NCBI GenBank assembly: GCA_038373865.1
Contig: JAXGGA010002011.1
Location: 62,001-126,000, forward strand
Reading direction: 5' to 3'
DNA length: 64,000 nucleotides
Origin: Uloborus plumipes
Taxonomy: Eukaryota > Arthropoda > Arachnida > Araneae > Uloboridae
Shown: positions 22,085 to 33,667 of the stretch, in pieces
Numbering within the stretch: the first letter of the stretch is position 1
Layout of the letters: every line of letters begins with the position of its first letter
Notes under the pieces: model-generated
What the model was told of the DNA's origin: nothing
The model's input: only the letters and a program-made list of their open reading frames with translations
Database searches by the model: none
Made by a program: the position numbers and the translations under genes

Positions 22085-23175
22085 TCTAGCTTCTGATAAC
22101 TTTGTTTTCAACAAGGCAATGAAGACATTGGTTCATCTGTCAAAGTACTGGGTTGAAAATGTTTAGAAAAGATTAAACGATTTAATGAAGACATTAGCTC
22201 ATCTCTGGAAGCATTGGGTTGTAAATGTTTAGAAAACATTAGATCAGGCAATGAAGATGTTATGAAAAGAATAAATACCTATGTGAAAATGAAAGTGACA
22301 ATATTAAACACTGCACTTCAAGCTAATTTGGTAATTTGTCCGTGATACTATACGTTGTTTACCATTGTTACAAAAAAGACATTAATTAATCCGTCAAAGC
22401 ACTGGATTGGAAATGTTTAGAAAATATTTGACAAGGCAATGAGAATATTAGTTCATCTGTCAAAGCCTTGCATTGGAAATGTTATGACAACATTAAGGAG
22501 GTAATGAAGACATTGGTTTATCTTTCGAAGTATTTGGGTTTTAAATATTTATAAAACAATAAGTCAGGCAATGAATACATTATGAAATGTGTGTGAAGAT
22601 GGTAAAAAATAACCTATATGGAATAAAGCAACAACAATAACCACTGTACATCAAGCTAATCTGCTAATTTGTGCGTGATATACGTTGTTTACTATAGCTA
22701 AAATGAAGACATTTGTTCATCTGCCAAAGCAGTGGGTTGGAAATGTTTAGAAAACTTCTCACAAGGCAAGGAAGATACTAGTTCATCTGTCAAAACATTG
22801 GATTGGAAATGTTTGGGCCCACATTAAGAAAGTAATGAAGACATTAGTTCATCCGTCGAAGTACTGAGTTAGAAACTTTTAGAATAAATACCTATGTGCA
22901 ACAAACTAACAATAGTGATGAATGTATATTCAGTTAATTTGCTAATTTTAATTGATATACGTTGTTTGCCATAATTACAATACAGGCATAAGTTAATCTG
23001 TTAAAGTATTAGGTCGGAAATGTTTAGACAACATTAAACCAGTCAATGTAGATATTATTTCATCCGTCAAAGCATTAATTTGAAAACGTTTAGAAAACAT
23101 TAAACCAAGCAATGAAGGCATTTGTTTATCAGTCGAAGTTTTAGGTTGGATATGTTTAGACAACACTGTGGGAAA
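22085..23175. repeat. Higher-order minisatellite: ~65-bp units plus a spacer block
   Basis: A degenerate unit (GGCAATGAAGACATT, then GTTCATCTGTCAAAGCA, then TTGGAAATGTTTAGAAAAC) recurs many times. Every ~285-330 bp it is broken by a spacer with CAAGCTAATTTGCTAATTTG and GATATACGTTGTTTACCAT, seen near 22340, 22670 and 22950. Two period lengths indicate that a composite block was itself duplicated. Minus-strand ORFs reading repeated SKHF/SKRF-LTD peptides are by-products. Confidence 0.85.
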
Positions 23176-23596
23176 ATAAAACAAACAAACAAACTTTTGG
23201 TCCGCGAAGAAAAACTCCGGAGCGACATTTCGCTTTATTTATTTCTTTATCTGTTGGTAAAATAATGGTTACTAAACGATTCCAGTTTAAGAATCTCAAA
23301 AGAGTTTCACTGATGCAAATCCTTTTCTTTTTTTATTTAAACTTCTTTATACGAAGAAAAGGAGGTACTGTAAGCATAAAAAAATTACTTCAATTTCAGG
23401 TTAAATTTTTATTTCTAAATAATAAATTTAAAAAAAGGTTTACTGAAGGCAAAGTACCTATTTTCTCCGTGTTTCCCAAACGGCCCGGCGTGGGAAAAGT
23501 GAATGAGGGATACCGGTTCTTCTAACTTGGTTAGACATAAACAATTCGGTGAAAATAATAGCTATTCAGAGTGACTGAGGGCCATGCCTGTTTACT

Positions 23597-24311
23597 TTAA
23601 GGTAGTAGTCTGGTAACTTATGCCTATTTTCATGACTTCTTTGGAGGGTGGTTTTTTATAGGAAAATAAAAATGAATTATCTTGAATATTAAGAGCGTTT
23701 TTATTTACATATTGAAAATATATAAAAAAAATTATTTGAAAAAATTTAATAATTTATTACTATTATTATTGTCACTCGAAGTTGGAACCTCAAAAAAATG
23801 CACGTGGGTGGCCCGGGTGATTTTGGCTCTTGATGTTATCTGAAATCAAATATTCTTGATTATTCTTAATCTATAGACATGTCATTCTGGTCGGAACTAC
23901 TGAAGTTAAATTTCAAGGGTAAATAACAAAATGGTGGACTTTCAAAAAAAAAAAGTCCTTTTATTTCAGCAAAGAAAGGGTTGTAAAATAAAAAGTTAGG
24001 GATGAAAAAAATTCCCGTTAGTACCGACGAGAACTATAAGTGTGTAGAACAGCCTGTTCAAATTTGAAAGCAATCGGTTCAGTAGAAAAAAGTTAGGACC
24101 CGGGCCGACCAGAAAAACAATGTTTTGAGAAAAACGCGTTTAAAGTTCAACAACAAACTCCGAGGCGCTCTAGGAAACTCGTTATAACTCCGGAAATATT
24201 TCGAATTTCTGCCTGAAATTTTCACAGTATATTCAAGACCTTACTTTCAAATTAAGCGAAAAAAAATTTTCGATTTTTTTTTGAATCCAAGTTATCAGAC
24301 TACTACCTTAA
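23597..24311. mobile_element. TIR element with TTAA target (piggyBac- or Kolobok-like)
   Basis: TTAA at 23597-23600 and 24308-24311 flanks a 707-bp element. Left end GGTAGTAGTCTGGTAACTT and reverse-complemented right end GGTAGTAGTCTGATAACTT differ at one base. No ORF encodes a transposase. TTAA target choice is shared by piggyBac and Kolobok families, so the superfamily is left open. Confidence 0.8.
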
Positions 24312-24556
24312 TCCTCTTTAGAAAATGTTTAGTAGGGTTGACCGACCAGTGATTATGAACACCTCGTATTTTTTATGAAAAAATAAGTTTTTAAAGCATC
24401 TTTCTCTTCGGCAAAAGTAACTTCTTTCTACACGTTTACAGAAAGAAAATGACTAGAAGTAGCTGTATTTGTCCACTGGGTAAGGGTGTCTCTCCCAGAG
24501 ACAAGAGTAAGAGCTCTCCCAGTCCCAATTCTTTTTAAATAATAACTCAAATCCTC

Positions 24557-25185
24557 TATAGAGTCATTCCATAGTGACTAACGTAACATTCAGAGCTGAT
24601 TCTGTAACTTTTTTCTTGTAACTTAAAGGATAAAAATTATTTTTTAGTTATGCTGGTGGATTTACAATGTACATGGTATCTATGTATCATTTCTGCTAAG
24701 AATTTAAAACAAAATTATTGACAGTAGATACTTTTTCAACCAAAATAGCAGCGTGACTAACGTAACATGTTTGCAACCCTGAAAATGAAAGCTCATGTTG
24801 TGAGGCAAAAATTTCTCAAAGTTAAGCAAGTGTTAAAAATTGAATGATATATTAGAAAACTGTGTAAAGTTGGCTTTTAAAAACATAAAACACATTTATT
24901 AAATCTTAATATTTTTTAGTCTTAAGTGTCACTTTTACTCAAGATGGAGTGTGACTAACGTAACGTGACTAACGTAACCATCGAATAATAAGCAGTATAG
25001 ACACACTACAAACTATTTATTACGGCTAATCTCAGTGATAATTACAATAATTTTTCAATTTTTTAAACTTCTTATGTTGCATGATTTTTATTTATGTATT
25101 TATTCATTTATTTTTTGATACTTTTTTTACTTCGGTATTTTTTTTTCTTCGGCTGAGGTTGACATTTTCATGGAATGACCCTATA
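24557..25185. mobile_element. GGGTCATTCCAT MITE, complete copy
   Basis: Left end TATAGAGTCATTCCAT and reverse-complemented right end TATAGGGTCATTCCAT differ by one base. TA at each border would be the target duplication. The interior repeats GTGACTAACGTAAC at least four times, including twice in tandem near 24950. A truncated copy is at 14381-14720. Non-coding. Confidence 0.85.
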
Positions 25186-25275
25186 GTGGTTTTACTGCTA
25201 TGTGACAAATGCTGTAATTTTTAACGATGCTATGAATTTTTGAAATTCTAAATTCGCTTAAGTGTTTATTCACTG

Positions 25276-25640
25276 CACTGTAAAAAATGAATACTGTTTT
25301 TACAGTATAATACAGCCAATTTTATAGTAATAAGCTGTACAAATTGCTCATTTTACAGTAAAAAAACTGTAAAATTGCTAATTTTACAATTTATTACCGT
25401 GCATTTTACAGTTTTAAATTGGAACCTCAGCTACCAGTATTACACTGTTGTTATTACTGTATAATACAGTTAAATTTTATGGCGATAAACTGTAAAATTG
25501 CTTATTTTACAGTAAGAAACTGTAAAATTGCTAGTTTTACAGTTTATTACTGTGCATTTTACAGTTTTAAATTGGAACCTCGGATGCAAGTATTATATTG
25601 TAAAAACAACAGCTCATGTTTTGCAGTCTACCCTTTCTAT
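25276..25640. mobile_element. TGTAAAA-rich MITE, second copy
   Basis: Starts CACTGTAAAAAATGAATACT, continues through TTTACAGTATAATACAGC, ATTGGAACCTC blocks and repeated CTGTAAAATTGC dyads, and ends after TGTAAAAACAACAG. Same family as 6698-7815 and 31598-31921. The 60-bp expansion is absent. Confidence 0.75.
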
Positions 25641-25985
25641 GACTGAAGCAGATTAGAAGGCCCAATGTTTGCTTTTCCCAGCAATGTTAAGATATATAAA
25701 TTCCTTATTTTACCAAAAAATGGGAGTTGGAGCGGAGAAAAAGAACGAAAAAGGTACAGCTATTGCACTAATTCCGACGTTGAGATCGGGATGGTATTTT
25801 TGAAGTTGTTGAGAGTGCTCTTCCTACATTGCAACACTTATGCAATTATATAAATGATTGAAATCTTGTGAGGCTGTGAACTACGAAGGGGGAGTTCTTA
25901 AACATTTATAAATTTTATTTTTTTGCATTAAAGTTGCACTACTTCTGTAAAAATGATTTATGTGAAAATCATTTATTTTATATCA
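25641..25985. other. Short spacer without recognised gene
   Basis: A 62-codon ORF (25665-25853) shows no domain. No repeat termini seen. Confidence 0.4.
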
Positions 25986-25987
25986 CA

Positions 25988-27220
25988 CTAGCGGTACCCG
26001 CACGGCTTTGCCCGTGGTATAAAAGTAAAAGGTCATTTGGTAATGAATTGATATCGCAGAAAGAATACTCAATTTTAGTTATAATTCAACCGTAGTTTTT
26101 TAAAAGTATGTTATAAAAATAAGCCAAAAGAGAACAAAGGAACAATTTTGTTGCTTACAGAGACATGAAAAAGCAAACACCTTAAAAAATATGGTAGCAT
26201 TTGAGTACTGTCATGCAATAATATGTTTCTCTGAGAAGGAAACATATTTAATCAGGTATTTATCATACGCAAATAATTTTTTCTACTCTCGAAAACAAAA
26301 ATAGTTGCGTAGCAACGTGACTTGGAAAATTTCAATTATTGAAGGTTCTTGACGCTATTTAAAAAGTCGTCAATTTGGTAGCTAATTTGGGATACCTGGG
26401 GTAATTCTGAACCCCTATCCCTTCCATAAATAAAGAAACTTACGTAATCTCACTTTTGCGAAAGAGAAATTGTCGCCAAATGTTGAGGTATTCTCTATGA
26501 AGCTGATTACTTTTTGGCAATCTGAAATCAATTAGAATATTATATTTGGCGCTAAATGTACACCACTCCGTAAGGCGTTAAAATAATTTCCAACATTGCG
26601 GTATATCATAGCAAATAGTATGGATATGAAAACGAAGTATTGATTGGATGTTTGGCGAGAAAATATAGTAACATACTTTGATTGAAAACAGCAATAGATA
26701 AAGAACAAAATAGTGTTCGTCTGGAAAATAATGGCATGACATCTAAGCCTCTACAAATCTAAAGGAGTTCCGAAATATGAAACCGAATCTCATTTGTTTT
26801 AAAAAAAAGAAAAATCTGTTAATCAAATACCATTTTTATCCTTTATACTTGAGACAGTTATTGGGAAAACTTCCATTATTGAGGGCTCTTGGCGCGATTT
26901 AAAAGATCGCCAAATTTTCGGTAGCAAGCAATTCCAACTATCTGCCAGAGAGTTGAGTTGATACACTAAATAATCGATTGGATTGATGAAAGCCTTCGAA
27001 AATGGCGTTTTAAATTGAAATTACAGAGACAGAATCATGTCTAAACTTGAAATAAAAAAATAACTACTCATCGGATTTTATTGAAACTGGTCTCTAAACC
27101 TTCCCAGTACCAAAAGGAACAAACGGTGAAAGTTTCAGCCAAATCTCCCGAGTAGTTTCTGAGATCTTAGGGAACACACATATATACACATTTACCAACA
27201 TTCATTTTTATATATATAGA
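25988..27220 (-). mobile_element. Non-autonomous Helitron, 1233 bp, minus strand
   Basis: Read on the minus strand it starts TCTATATATATAAAAATGAA at 27220 and ends CTAG at 25988, preceded by a GC-rich hairpin CCACGGGCAAAGCCGTGCGG. Flanks are A before TC and T after CTAG, i.e. insertion between A and T with no target duplication. These are the standard Helitron hallmarks. No Rep or helicase coding remains. Internal text includes GTTTCTGAGATCTTAGGGAA-like subterminal sequence. Same terminus types are seen at 55651/61127 and 63313. Confidence 0.85.
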
Positions 27221-27295
27221 TTTCTGAAGTGGCTCAAACTACTCCTAAATGGCAAGATAACTTTTAACCGCGCTAATAATTAACTTTAAATTGAC

Positions 27296-27544
27296 TTAAC
27301 CCTTTAACTGTCAAGTTATTTTGATTTTTAACACTTTTCCAAGCACAAACCCGAGAAACAGTCGGGTTTGACGAAGAGATGAAGCCGAATAAACGTCTCC
27401 CGATATATATTCGGGTATAACAGTACGATAACTCAACACTCAAAAAAAAAAAAAAAAAATTACCCCGAGTAATACTCGGGCGTGGCCTTTTCGAAAACCA
27501 GCTGTGCCCGAGACTATCTCGGGCATGACAGTTAAACGGGTTAA
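27296..27544. mobile_element. piggyBac-like MITE holding four CCCGA hairpins
   Basis: TTAA duplications at 27296-27299 and 27541-27544 enclose 241 bp with ends CCCTTTAACTGTCA and TGACAGTTAAACGGG. Inside are four short hairpins in a row with CCCGA/TCGGG-type stems (near 27351, 27409, 27463 and 27508), each with a 5-8-nt loop. The repeated CCCGA-TCGGG stems are unusual for so small an element. Confidence 0.85.
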
Positions 27545-29365
27545 TAAACTTTTTTTTTTTTTTTTTTTGATATTTTAAACAATAGTTTAAGAGTTTTTTC
27601 TTTTTATTGATTTATATCTGCAAAGACAATAAACGGAATCAAAATAAGAGTGAGGCAGTTTAAATAGAGAAAACGTAGCTCAGTGAATAATGAACCGAAT
27701 GACTAACTTTGTTAGACTTCAGCAGCTCTAGCAGAAATAAATAAACAAAAAATGAACTAAATAATAATAATCAATCAATAGAAATAGTTAATTAATTGGT
27801 ATTCAATTTCTGACTAGTTCCAATCGCATCATTCGAAATCAAGATTATAATAGGAATTTTTTAATGAAGTAAAAAAATAAAATTTCGAGCTCAACTGAGA
27901 TTGTGAAAAATATGTTTTAAATTTGTCAACAATTTGAATTCAAGTTATTAGCATGCCGTTTTAGAAATCATTTTCTTTTAATTCCCTTAGTGTCTATTAA
28001 TTCTACATGCTTATCCCTTATAATTTAATGTTTTGAAAAATCTTATTACTTTATTTATTAAGACAAATCTGATTTTTTTTAAATATTATTATTCACTTAA
28101 CTTGTGGGTATTTATTCTTTCTGTTTTTAAGTAGATATTGGTTTTTTTTTTTCTTTCCTTTTGTGATTTTCATTGAATTTCATATTTAAAACATTCATTT
28201 GCAACTTTTCCTTCCACCCAAGCTCAATTTCTACTAAATTTTTGGCCTTTTTTCATTCATGAAAAAGAGTTTTGTAAAGATATTTTTGCATTTCTTCTTT
28301 CTATAAAACGGCATAGACCTTTTAATAAGGATCATTATCATGTGTTAAACTTCTTAATTATTTTCTTTTGTTTTAATGAGCATAGTGTTTTTTCCCATTT
28401 TCCACATTTTTTAGCTTTTAAAATTTTTCTGTAATCTACTAATTTTAAGATGCTTGAAGATTATTAAAGTAGAACCAAAAACAAAACTCCCCATTTTAGA
28501 AAAAAAAGCTAGGTAACAATGAAATGCGAAAAAAATTGTTGTCTGCAACAAATTAATTTATAAGTGAATAAATAAATAAAATTAAATTAAAGATTACAAT
28601 GTAGCAGTATAATTCCACGTATGTATTTATTTATTTATTTTTGTTTAGTAAAATTAGTTTTGAGTCTTAGATGATATTTATCACATTATATTAAGAGCCG
28701 AAAGACTGATGCAAGCTAACTGTATCTTTATAACGAAAACGGATCGGAAATTTAAAAGAAAAGTGAGAAAAATAAGCAGTTTTGAATGGTGATTTCTAAA
28801 CAAAAATTTTAGTACAGCAAAAACTATGAAAAACAGTTAAATTTAGATTTTTCTCCTTCAATATTCAACAAAAAGACTAATATTCAATTAAGTTTAAATA
28901 TCATGAACTTGTATCAATCAGTTATTTTTCGAGCATAAATCATTAGTACTTTTTTCCACATTTTTACATTTTTTAGCTTTTATAATTTTTCTGTAATCTA
29001 CTAATTTTAAGATGCTTGAAGATTATTAAAGTAGAACCAAAATCTTGAACCAAGATCTTGAATCACAAATACCAATGTAAGAGCCAACACAAATACCAAT
29101 TGCCAGATACTGTACGTTGTATTCAACGCTGTATTCAAATATGATTAAAGGTATCCTTCTTTTTTTACTGATTTTAGTGCAGAAAATAAAAATATCTAGA
29201 AGACTTTTTGTCTTTTCAGTGCGTTTTTCTCTTAAAAACACTATAATTCGTGACAAAAAAAATTATCAGGGGAGAACTTCGGCAGAAAAGTATTATTAGG
29301 AAGAGCAACATTTATTTGAAATGCTAGACATTTATGCACATCTCATACATTGCAAAAAAAAAAAA
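27545..29365. repeat. AT-rich spacer with a 90-bp direct repeat
   Basis: A block with TTTTTAGCTTTTA, TTTTTCTGTAATCTACTAAT and TTAAGATGCTTGAAGATTAT occurs at about 28395-28485 and 28948-29042, 555 bp apart. The segment between could be a tandem-duplicated unit or an element with long direct ends, but no TG...CA ends or primer site were seen. No gene recognised. Confidence 0.7.
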
Positions 29366-30150
29366 ATCTGGTATGGACCCCACACTACTTCCTTTTACGT
29401 GTAAATTTCTTAGTATTTGCCTTAAGTGTTAAAAAAAGTACTTGGAGTGAGCAAGGTGAGCATTCAAATATTTACTCCCCTAATCTACCACGAAACAATG
29501 CAAAAAATATTTTACAATGGTTATTTTTCTAAATATTGCTGATTTTAAGATCATTCAGTAATTTTTTCGCAAAATATCGCCAATAGCGCCAAGTTGAACC
29601 CAAATTCAAAGAATAATTTTTTCGCCAAATTTGTCGCCAATTTGGCGATATGTCGCCAAGTTGGCGTCAAACACTTGGCGATCAAAAGCTTGGCGACATG
29701 TTGCCAAGTGGTGGCGCCAATTCATATCACTTGAGTCTGTATTAAAATTAACATTGATTTACCCCAAAAAAGGGATAAAAGACCCCTTTAGATTCATTCG
29801 AATGCAATCACAAGGGGAGGTGCACAACTAGACCCCCCTCAGAGCCTACATACCAAGCTAGAAGTTTCTACGGCATATAGTTTTTGAGTTATGCGAGCCA
29901 CATCCGCACATACATCCGCACATACGCACATACAGACGTCACGAGAAAACTCGTCGTAATTTACTCGGGGGTGGTCGAAATTGATTTTTCGGCTGTTTGT
30001 ATGTTGTTAGGTACATATGCACGTGCTGACAGGTCGAAAAAACTACGCGACATTCATTCAGGGGTGAGCAAAGTCAAAATTTAGACTGAAATTTGAGTGA
30101 AATTTTTTTCGTGATCACAATACTTCCTTTACTACGTAAAAGGAAGTAAA
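29366..30150 (-). mobile_element. Repeat element with terminal ACTTCCTTTTACG hairpin (inverted partner at 45265)
   Basis: This region is the reverse complement of 45265-46050 over about 780 bp. One end has the palindrome ACTTCC...GGAAGT near 30123-30148. The other has CACTACTTCCTTTTACGTG near 29385. The interior has repeated CGCCAAGTTGGCG palindromes and AGTTTTTGAGTTATGCGAGC-type sequence. No protein-coding domain. Superfamily unknown. Confidence 0.75.
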
Positions 30151-30274
30151 AAGAGACTTTACATTGATAAATATAAAAAAAGGATAAGTGGAGAGAAGAA
30201 AAATGATTAAACTGTAGAAATTGAAATTGCTTTTGACATAAAAAATTTACTTAAGAAAAGAAGAGGTATCAAAT

Positions 30275-30837
30275 TACAGTGAACTCTCACTTATACACCG
30301 CCTCATTTATGCGTCTTTTCATTTATACGACGATTTTGAATGGTCCCAGCACATTCCATAGGAAAATTATGTTAGTATCATTCGTTTATGCGTTGCCGGA
30401 AAGATAAATATTTCACTTATGCGCCGAATTTTCCCTAAAATGTCAAAAATATTGTCTATTTTCTTTAAAAAATAAGCATTTTTCTTCACTTTTCTCTTTA
30501 ATCTTTCACCTTTTTTTGCTCACGGAAGGCATTTTTTCCGCATGAACTAGAATTCGGAGAGGGACAATTATCTATTACGTGTCGTTTTAAAGGGAGCATT
30601 TTATAATTAGGTATGCTATAATTTTTTTCTCTCTTTATCATTGTAGTTACGTTACAGCAATTGCCTAACCGTCGTAATATGTCCCTTGTCTATAGAAACA
30701 TTCTTATTCATTCTCTCATTAGAACCTATGCTGCGTTTTAGTCCTTTAAATAGGCTTGTTCACTAAAACGTCTCTCTCACTTATGCGCCTTTTTCTGTCG
30801 GTCCCTTGGGCCGGCGCATAAGTGAGAGTTCACTGTA
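30275..30837. mobile_element. Tigger/pogo-like MITE with TA duplication
   Basis: TA at 30275-30276 and 30836-30837 flanks 559 bp. Left end CAGTGAACTCTCACTTATAC and right end CATAAGTGAGAGTTCACTG are inverted repeats of at least 18 bp. CAGT termini with TA targets are typical of pogo/Tigger elements. The interior repeats TCACTTATGCGCC and TTTATGCGTC-type blocks near both ends. No transposase. Confidence 0.8.
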
Positions 30838-31597
30838 TGTAAATTTCTTTTCAGTATGGACGTTTAAAACGCTGGTAAATATTGTTCCACACATGACAAG
30901 AAAATTTTTAATGCATGGAGAAATATATTTTCATAACAACTATTATTTATGTTCTCTCGTCACCAAGAAACATTCGCCAATATGCAAATGCAATAAATTT
31001 CAACCAACAGCCAAAATCCAACTATCACAAATCAACAATTGAAAAAAAAATCTACTTACCCGCAACACTTATTCCAGAACGATTAACTCAGCCACTGTTA
31101 TCTTCGTTATTGTTTTCGTTGTCACACTCGGATGCCCCTCAAAAGACTGTTATCCAGCTTCGCACGTAAAGCGGAGTTGAGGTGACTCACACACTCTTCT
31201 GCTTCGCGTCGGTTATGACACTGGCATCGGCGGAGCCGCAGCGATTTTCCCAATTTAGGTATGGAGAGAAAAGTTGCCAGAGCGTGTTTTGGCTATGATG
31301 TAAGAGGTGCGCCAGCGACACCTGTTGGAATTCTTGAGAGATTCAGGTGAACTTGTTTCAGATGTGGAAGGGGATAGATATATATTAGAATTTTATTTTT
31401 CTTTCTTTTTCGAATTTTTCTCCTCTGGAATGTCTTCTTCGGTTCGTCGTCTGATTGATTTCAGAATAAGATGTCACGATGAGATGAGTGTGCAATGTGT
31501 ACCAACTCAATGGGCGCAACCAGGACGTTGGGGCGAGTTCAACCCTCCCCCGTTAATTCTAGAACTTTCAATTTTAAGCAACATTGCCAATCCCAGC
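30838..31597. other. Non-repetitive stretch, possible exon or promoter piece
   Basis: About 31090-31370 is less AT-rich, with CpGs, CTTCGCGTCGGTTATGAC and a GGCGGAGCCGCAGCG core, and no visible repeat relatives in the window. ORFs up to 117 codons cross it without a recognised domain. It may be a first exon or promoter, but that is speculative. Confidence 0.2.
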
Positions 31598-31921
31598 ACT
31601 CTGCAAAAAATGAACTGCTGTTTTTACAGTAAAATACTGGCAACCGTGGTTCCGATTTGAAGCTGTAAAATGCACAGTAATAAACTGTAAAATTAGCAAT
31701 TTTACAGTTCCTTGCTCTAAAGTTAGAAATTTTACAGTTTATTGACGTAAAATTTAGTTGTATTATTCTTTAAAAGCAACAGTATAATACTGGCAGCGGA
31801 GGTCCCAGTTTGAAACTAAAATGCACGGTAATAAACTGTAAAATTAGCAATTTTTAGTTTATTACTATAAAATTAGCTGTATTATACTTCAAGAACAACA
31901 TTCATTCTTTTACAGTGCAAT
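31598..31921. mobile_element. TGTAAAA-rich MITE, third copy
   Basis: Ends are inverted: left TGCAAAAAATGAACTGCTGT and, reverse-complemented, the right CACTGTAAAAGAATGAATGT. The middle contains two GGTTCC/GGTCCC blocks and CTGTAAAATTAGCAATTTTA dyads. The ATTGGAACCTC-like internal block links it to the copies at 6.7 and 25.3 kb. Confidence 0.75.
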
Positions 31922-32450
31922 GTCCTGCCACCATCAGCCGAGGCGAATCCTTTGATAGTTTAGTCGCGGGGCTCCTCTCCGACTATATATAACCTAAAAG
32001 GTATGATATTCCGATCCGATTACAAGCCGGGCCCCTAACTTCGGAAAGGCTGACATAGCCTATTGTCGGATCTAAATCCCAATGTGGTTACATGCAAACA
32101 TGCAAGAACAAATTGAAGGGCTTAAGAGATGAAGGTGTTAAGCGACAAAACAGAAATTGCAAGTAATTAAAGTTCAAATTTTTATTGTTGCAGTTGTTGC
32201 AGCTTTTTTGTTTTCTGGTTTTGTCGTTAGTGTGCGTATGAAATCGGTCTAATGATATCTACTTTTTGATGTACCAAGTTTTATTTGCTTACCTGTATCC
32301 ATTGCTTATCATTGTCCAAAGTGTTCATTTTTCAAAATGTAACCTATCCCCTTCATCCTCCAAGCCCTTCAATTTATTATGAACCCAGGAGAAAATTCAA
32401 GTTGTGCCACTATATCAACTTGGTTTCCCGTATTTGTGTCTCATACAGAC
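31922..32450. other. No gene recognised
   Basis: A moderately GC-rich stretch (31922-32090) with CAGCCGAGGCGAATCC and TATATATAACC has no recognisable coding frame or RNA-gene fold. The rest is AT-rich. Confidence 0.35.
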
Positions 32451-32562
32451 ATTTACCCAAGTAGCACACTTTTAAAGGTTGTAAAATGGTTATTAACGTT
32501 GTGACAACGGATTAAAAACGTTTATAAAACGTTTAAACGTTTTTTGTGCTACCTGGGTAAAT
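32451..32562. mobile_element. 112-bp MITE, TIR ACCCAAGTAGCAC
   Basis: Left ATTTACCCAAGTAGCAC and right GTGCTACCTGGGTAAAT are inverted repeats with one mismatch. The interior holds three AAACGTTT-type palindromes. The ACCCAAGTAGC terminus is shared with the MITE at 42092, so the two may be one superfamily. Confidence 0.75.
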
Positions 32563-32567
32563 TGTAA

Positions 32568-32715
32568 ATTCTGTACCTCAGAACCAGACTAACGTAAGTC
32601 CACTTTCGTCATTTTTCAGTAGAGGGGAAAAACGATGTATTCGACACTCGTTTTTCCCCTCTACCGAAAAATGACGAAAGTGGACTTACGTTAGTCTGGT
32701 TCTGAGGTACAGAAT
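32568..32715. repeat. Near-perfect 68-bp hairpin
   Basis: Arms 32568-32635 and 32648-32715 are reverse complements with one difference (CAGTAGAGG against CCTCTACCG). The loop is 12 nt. Outer ends are ATTCTGTACCTCAGAACC and its complement. It lies six bases after the MITE at 32451-32562. If transcribed it would form a long uninterrupted duplex RNA. Confidence 0.95.
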
Positions 32716-32838
32716 TCACCCAATATATTGAGTCAAGTGGGAGTCGTCATAATTTAGAGCATGAAACGAAATGAAATGAGAGAAAAAGGGGCTGAACAGA
32801 AACAATAACTGCGACAAGAGATTCCCTGTACTAATCTC

Positions 32839-33386
32839 CTAACGAAACAAAAGTCTCAAAAAGAGACTAGTTGCTGAAGCAAAATTCAGCAAGCAGCTGT
32901 TGAAAAATGTCATGCATTTCCTCAAAAGTTTGTAAAAGTGGGGATTTGTTTTTATGTCTTTCATATATTTCGCATTTTTGTAGCTCATTAAAATTATTGA
33001 TTTTAGGAAAATTTTTGATGTAAAACTTTTTCTGCAAACGATTTTCTTGTCTTGGTCTCTTGATTCAAACACAATTCAACGCACTTCTTGCTGTGTACGT
33101 GGTTTAGCATAATAGACAGGTAATACAAAAAAAAATTCGGTATTGTGTCCAGTACAATAACAGCTGTGCAGTTCTTGGCAATCATAGAAATCGCCGATAG
33201 TATAAAATCCATCTTTTGTAACAGATTTTTCATAAACCGTTCTTCGCGCTTTAGCCCTTTTATGCCCAGTAGCCTAAAAACAGAACACTTGTTAGTTACT
33301 GCATACAAAAACCTGTAATGGGTATATATTAAGCAGATAAAAATTTTAAAAAATTGTTAAAAAAAAACTTGGGGCATAAATGGGTT
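32839..33386 (-). other. Possible exon relic or TIR remnant (unresolved)
   Basis: On the minus strand, TTCTGTTTTTAG near 33272 resembles a splice acceptor, followed by a frame beginning TGHKRAKARRTVYEK. Further on, a second frame near 32870-33055 reads plausibly protein-like (NELQKCEIYERHKNK, LLQTFEEMHDIFQQLL). Stops and frame changes separate them. Alternatively, the block is part of a small TIR element, since GGGCATAAAAGGG near 33256 is matched by GGGCATAAATGGG near 33373 in a compatible orientation. No family recognised. Confidence 0.2.
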
Positions 33387-33463
33387 AATGTATTTTTAGA
33401 ATCAATGACAAAGGTATAAATGAAAGGTATAGAAGTATAAATTATTCAAAAATATTCACAGCT

Positions 33464-33667
33464 GGGACAGGCAGTGGCGAATTCATTATGTCTCAACCGT
33501 CACAACTGCGAAGGGCCCCCTCACGACCATATAGGCCTAAAAAGGATAGTCAAAATGCATATATATATATTTTTTAAGTTTTGTGATAGGACAAAGGGTC
33601 TCGAAAGGGGTCAAAAAGGGTGAATTGCGACGGTCCCCAAACCTGTAAATCTGCCATTGGAGGCAGG
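33464..33667. mobile_element. Small hAT-like MITE
   Basis: Spans 33472-33659 with ends CAGTGGCGAATTC and, reverse-complemented, CAATGGCAGATTT. Flanking 8-mers GGGACAGG and GAGGCAGG match at 6 of 8 positions. CAGTGGCG termini and 8-bp duplications are typical of hAT elements, but both signals are eroded here. Confidence 0.5.

Noticed and set aside
28395..29042. Solo or paired LTRs
   Set aside because: The 90-bp direct repeats lack TG...CA ends, a primer-binding site and a polypurine tract.
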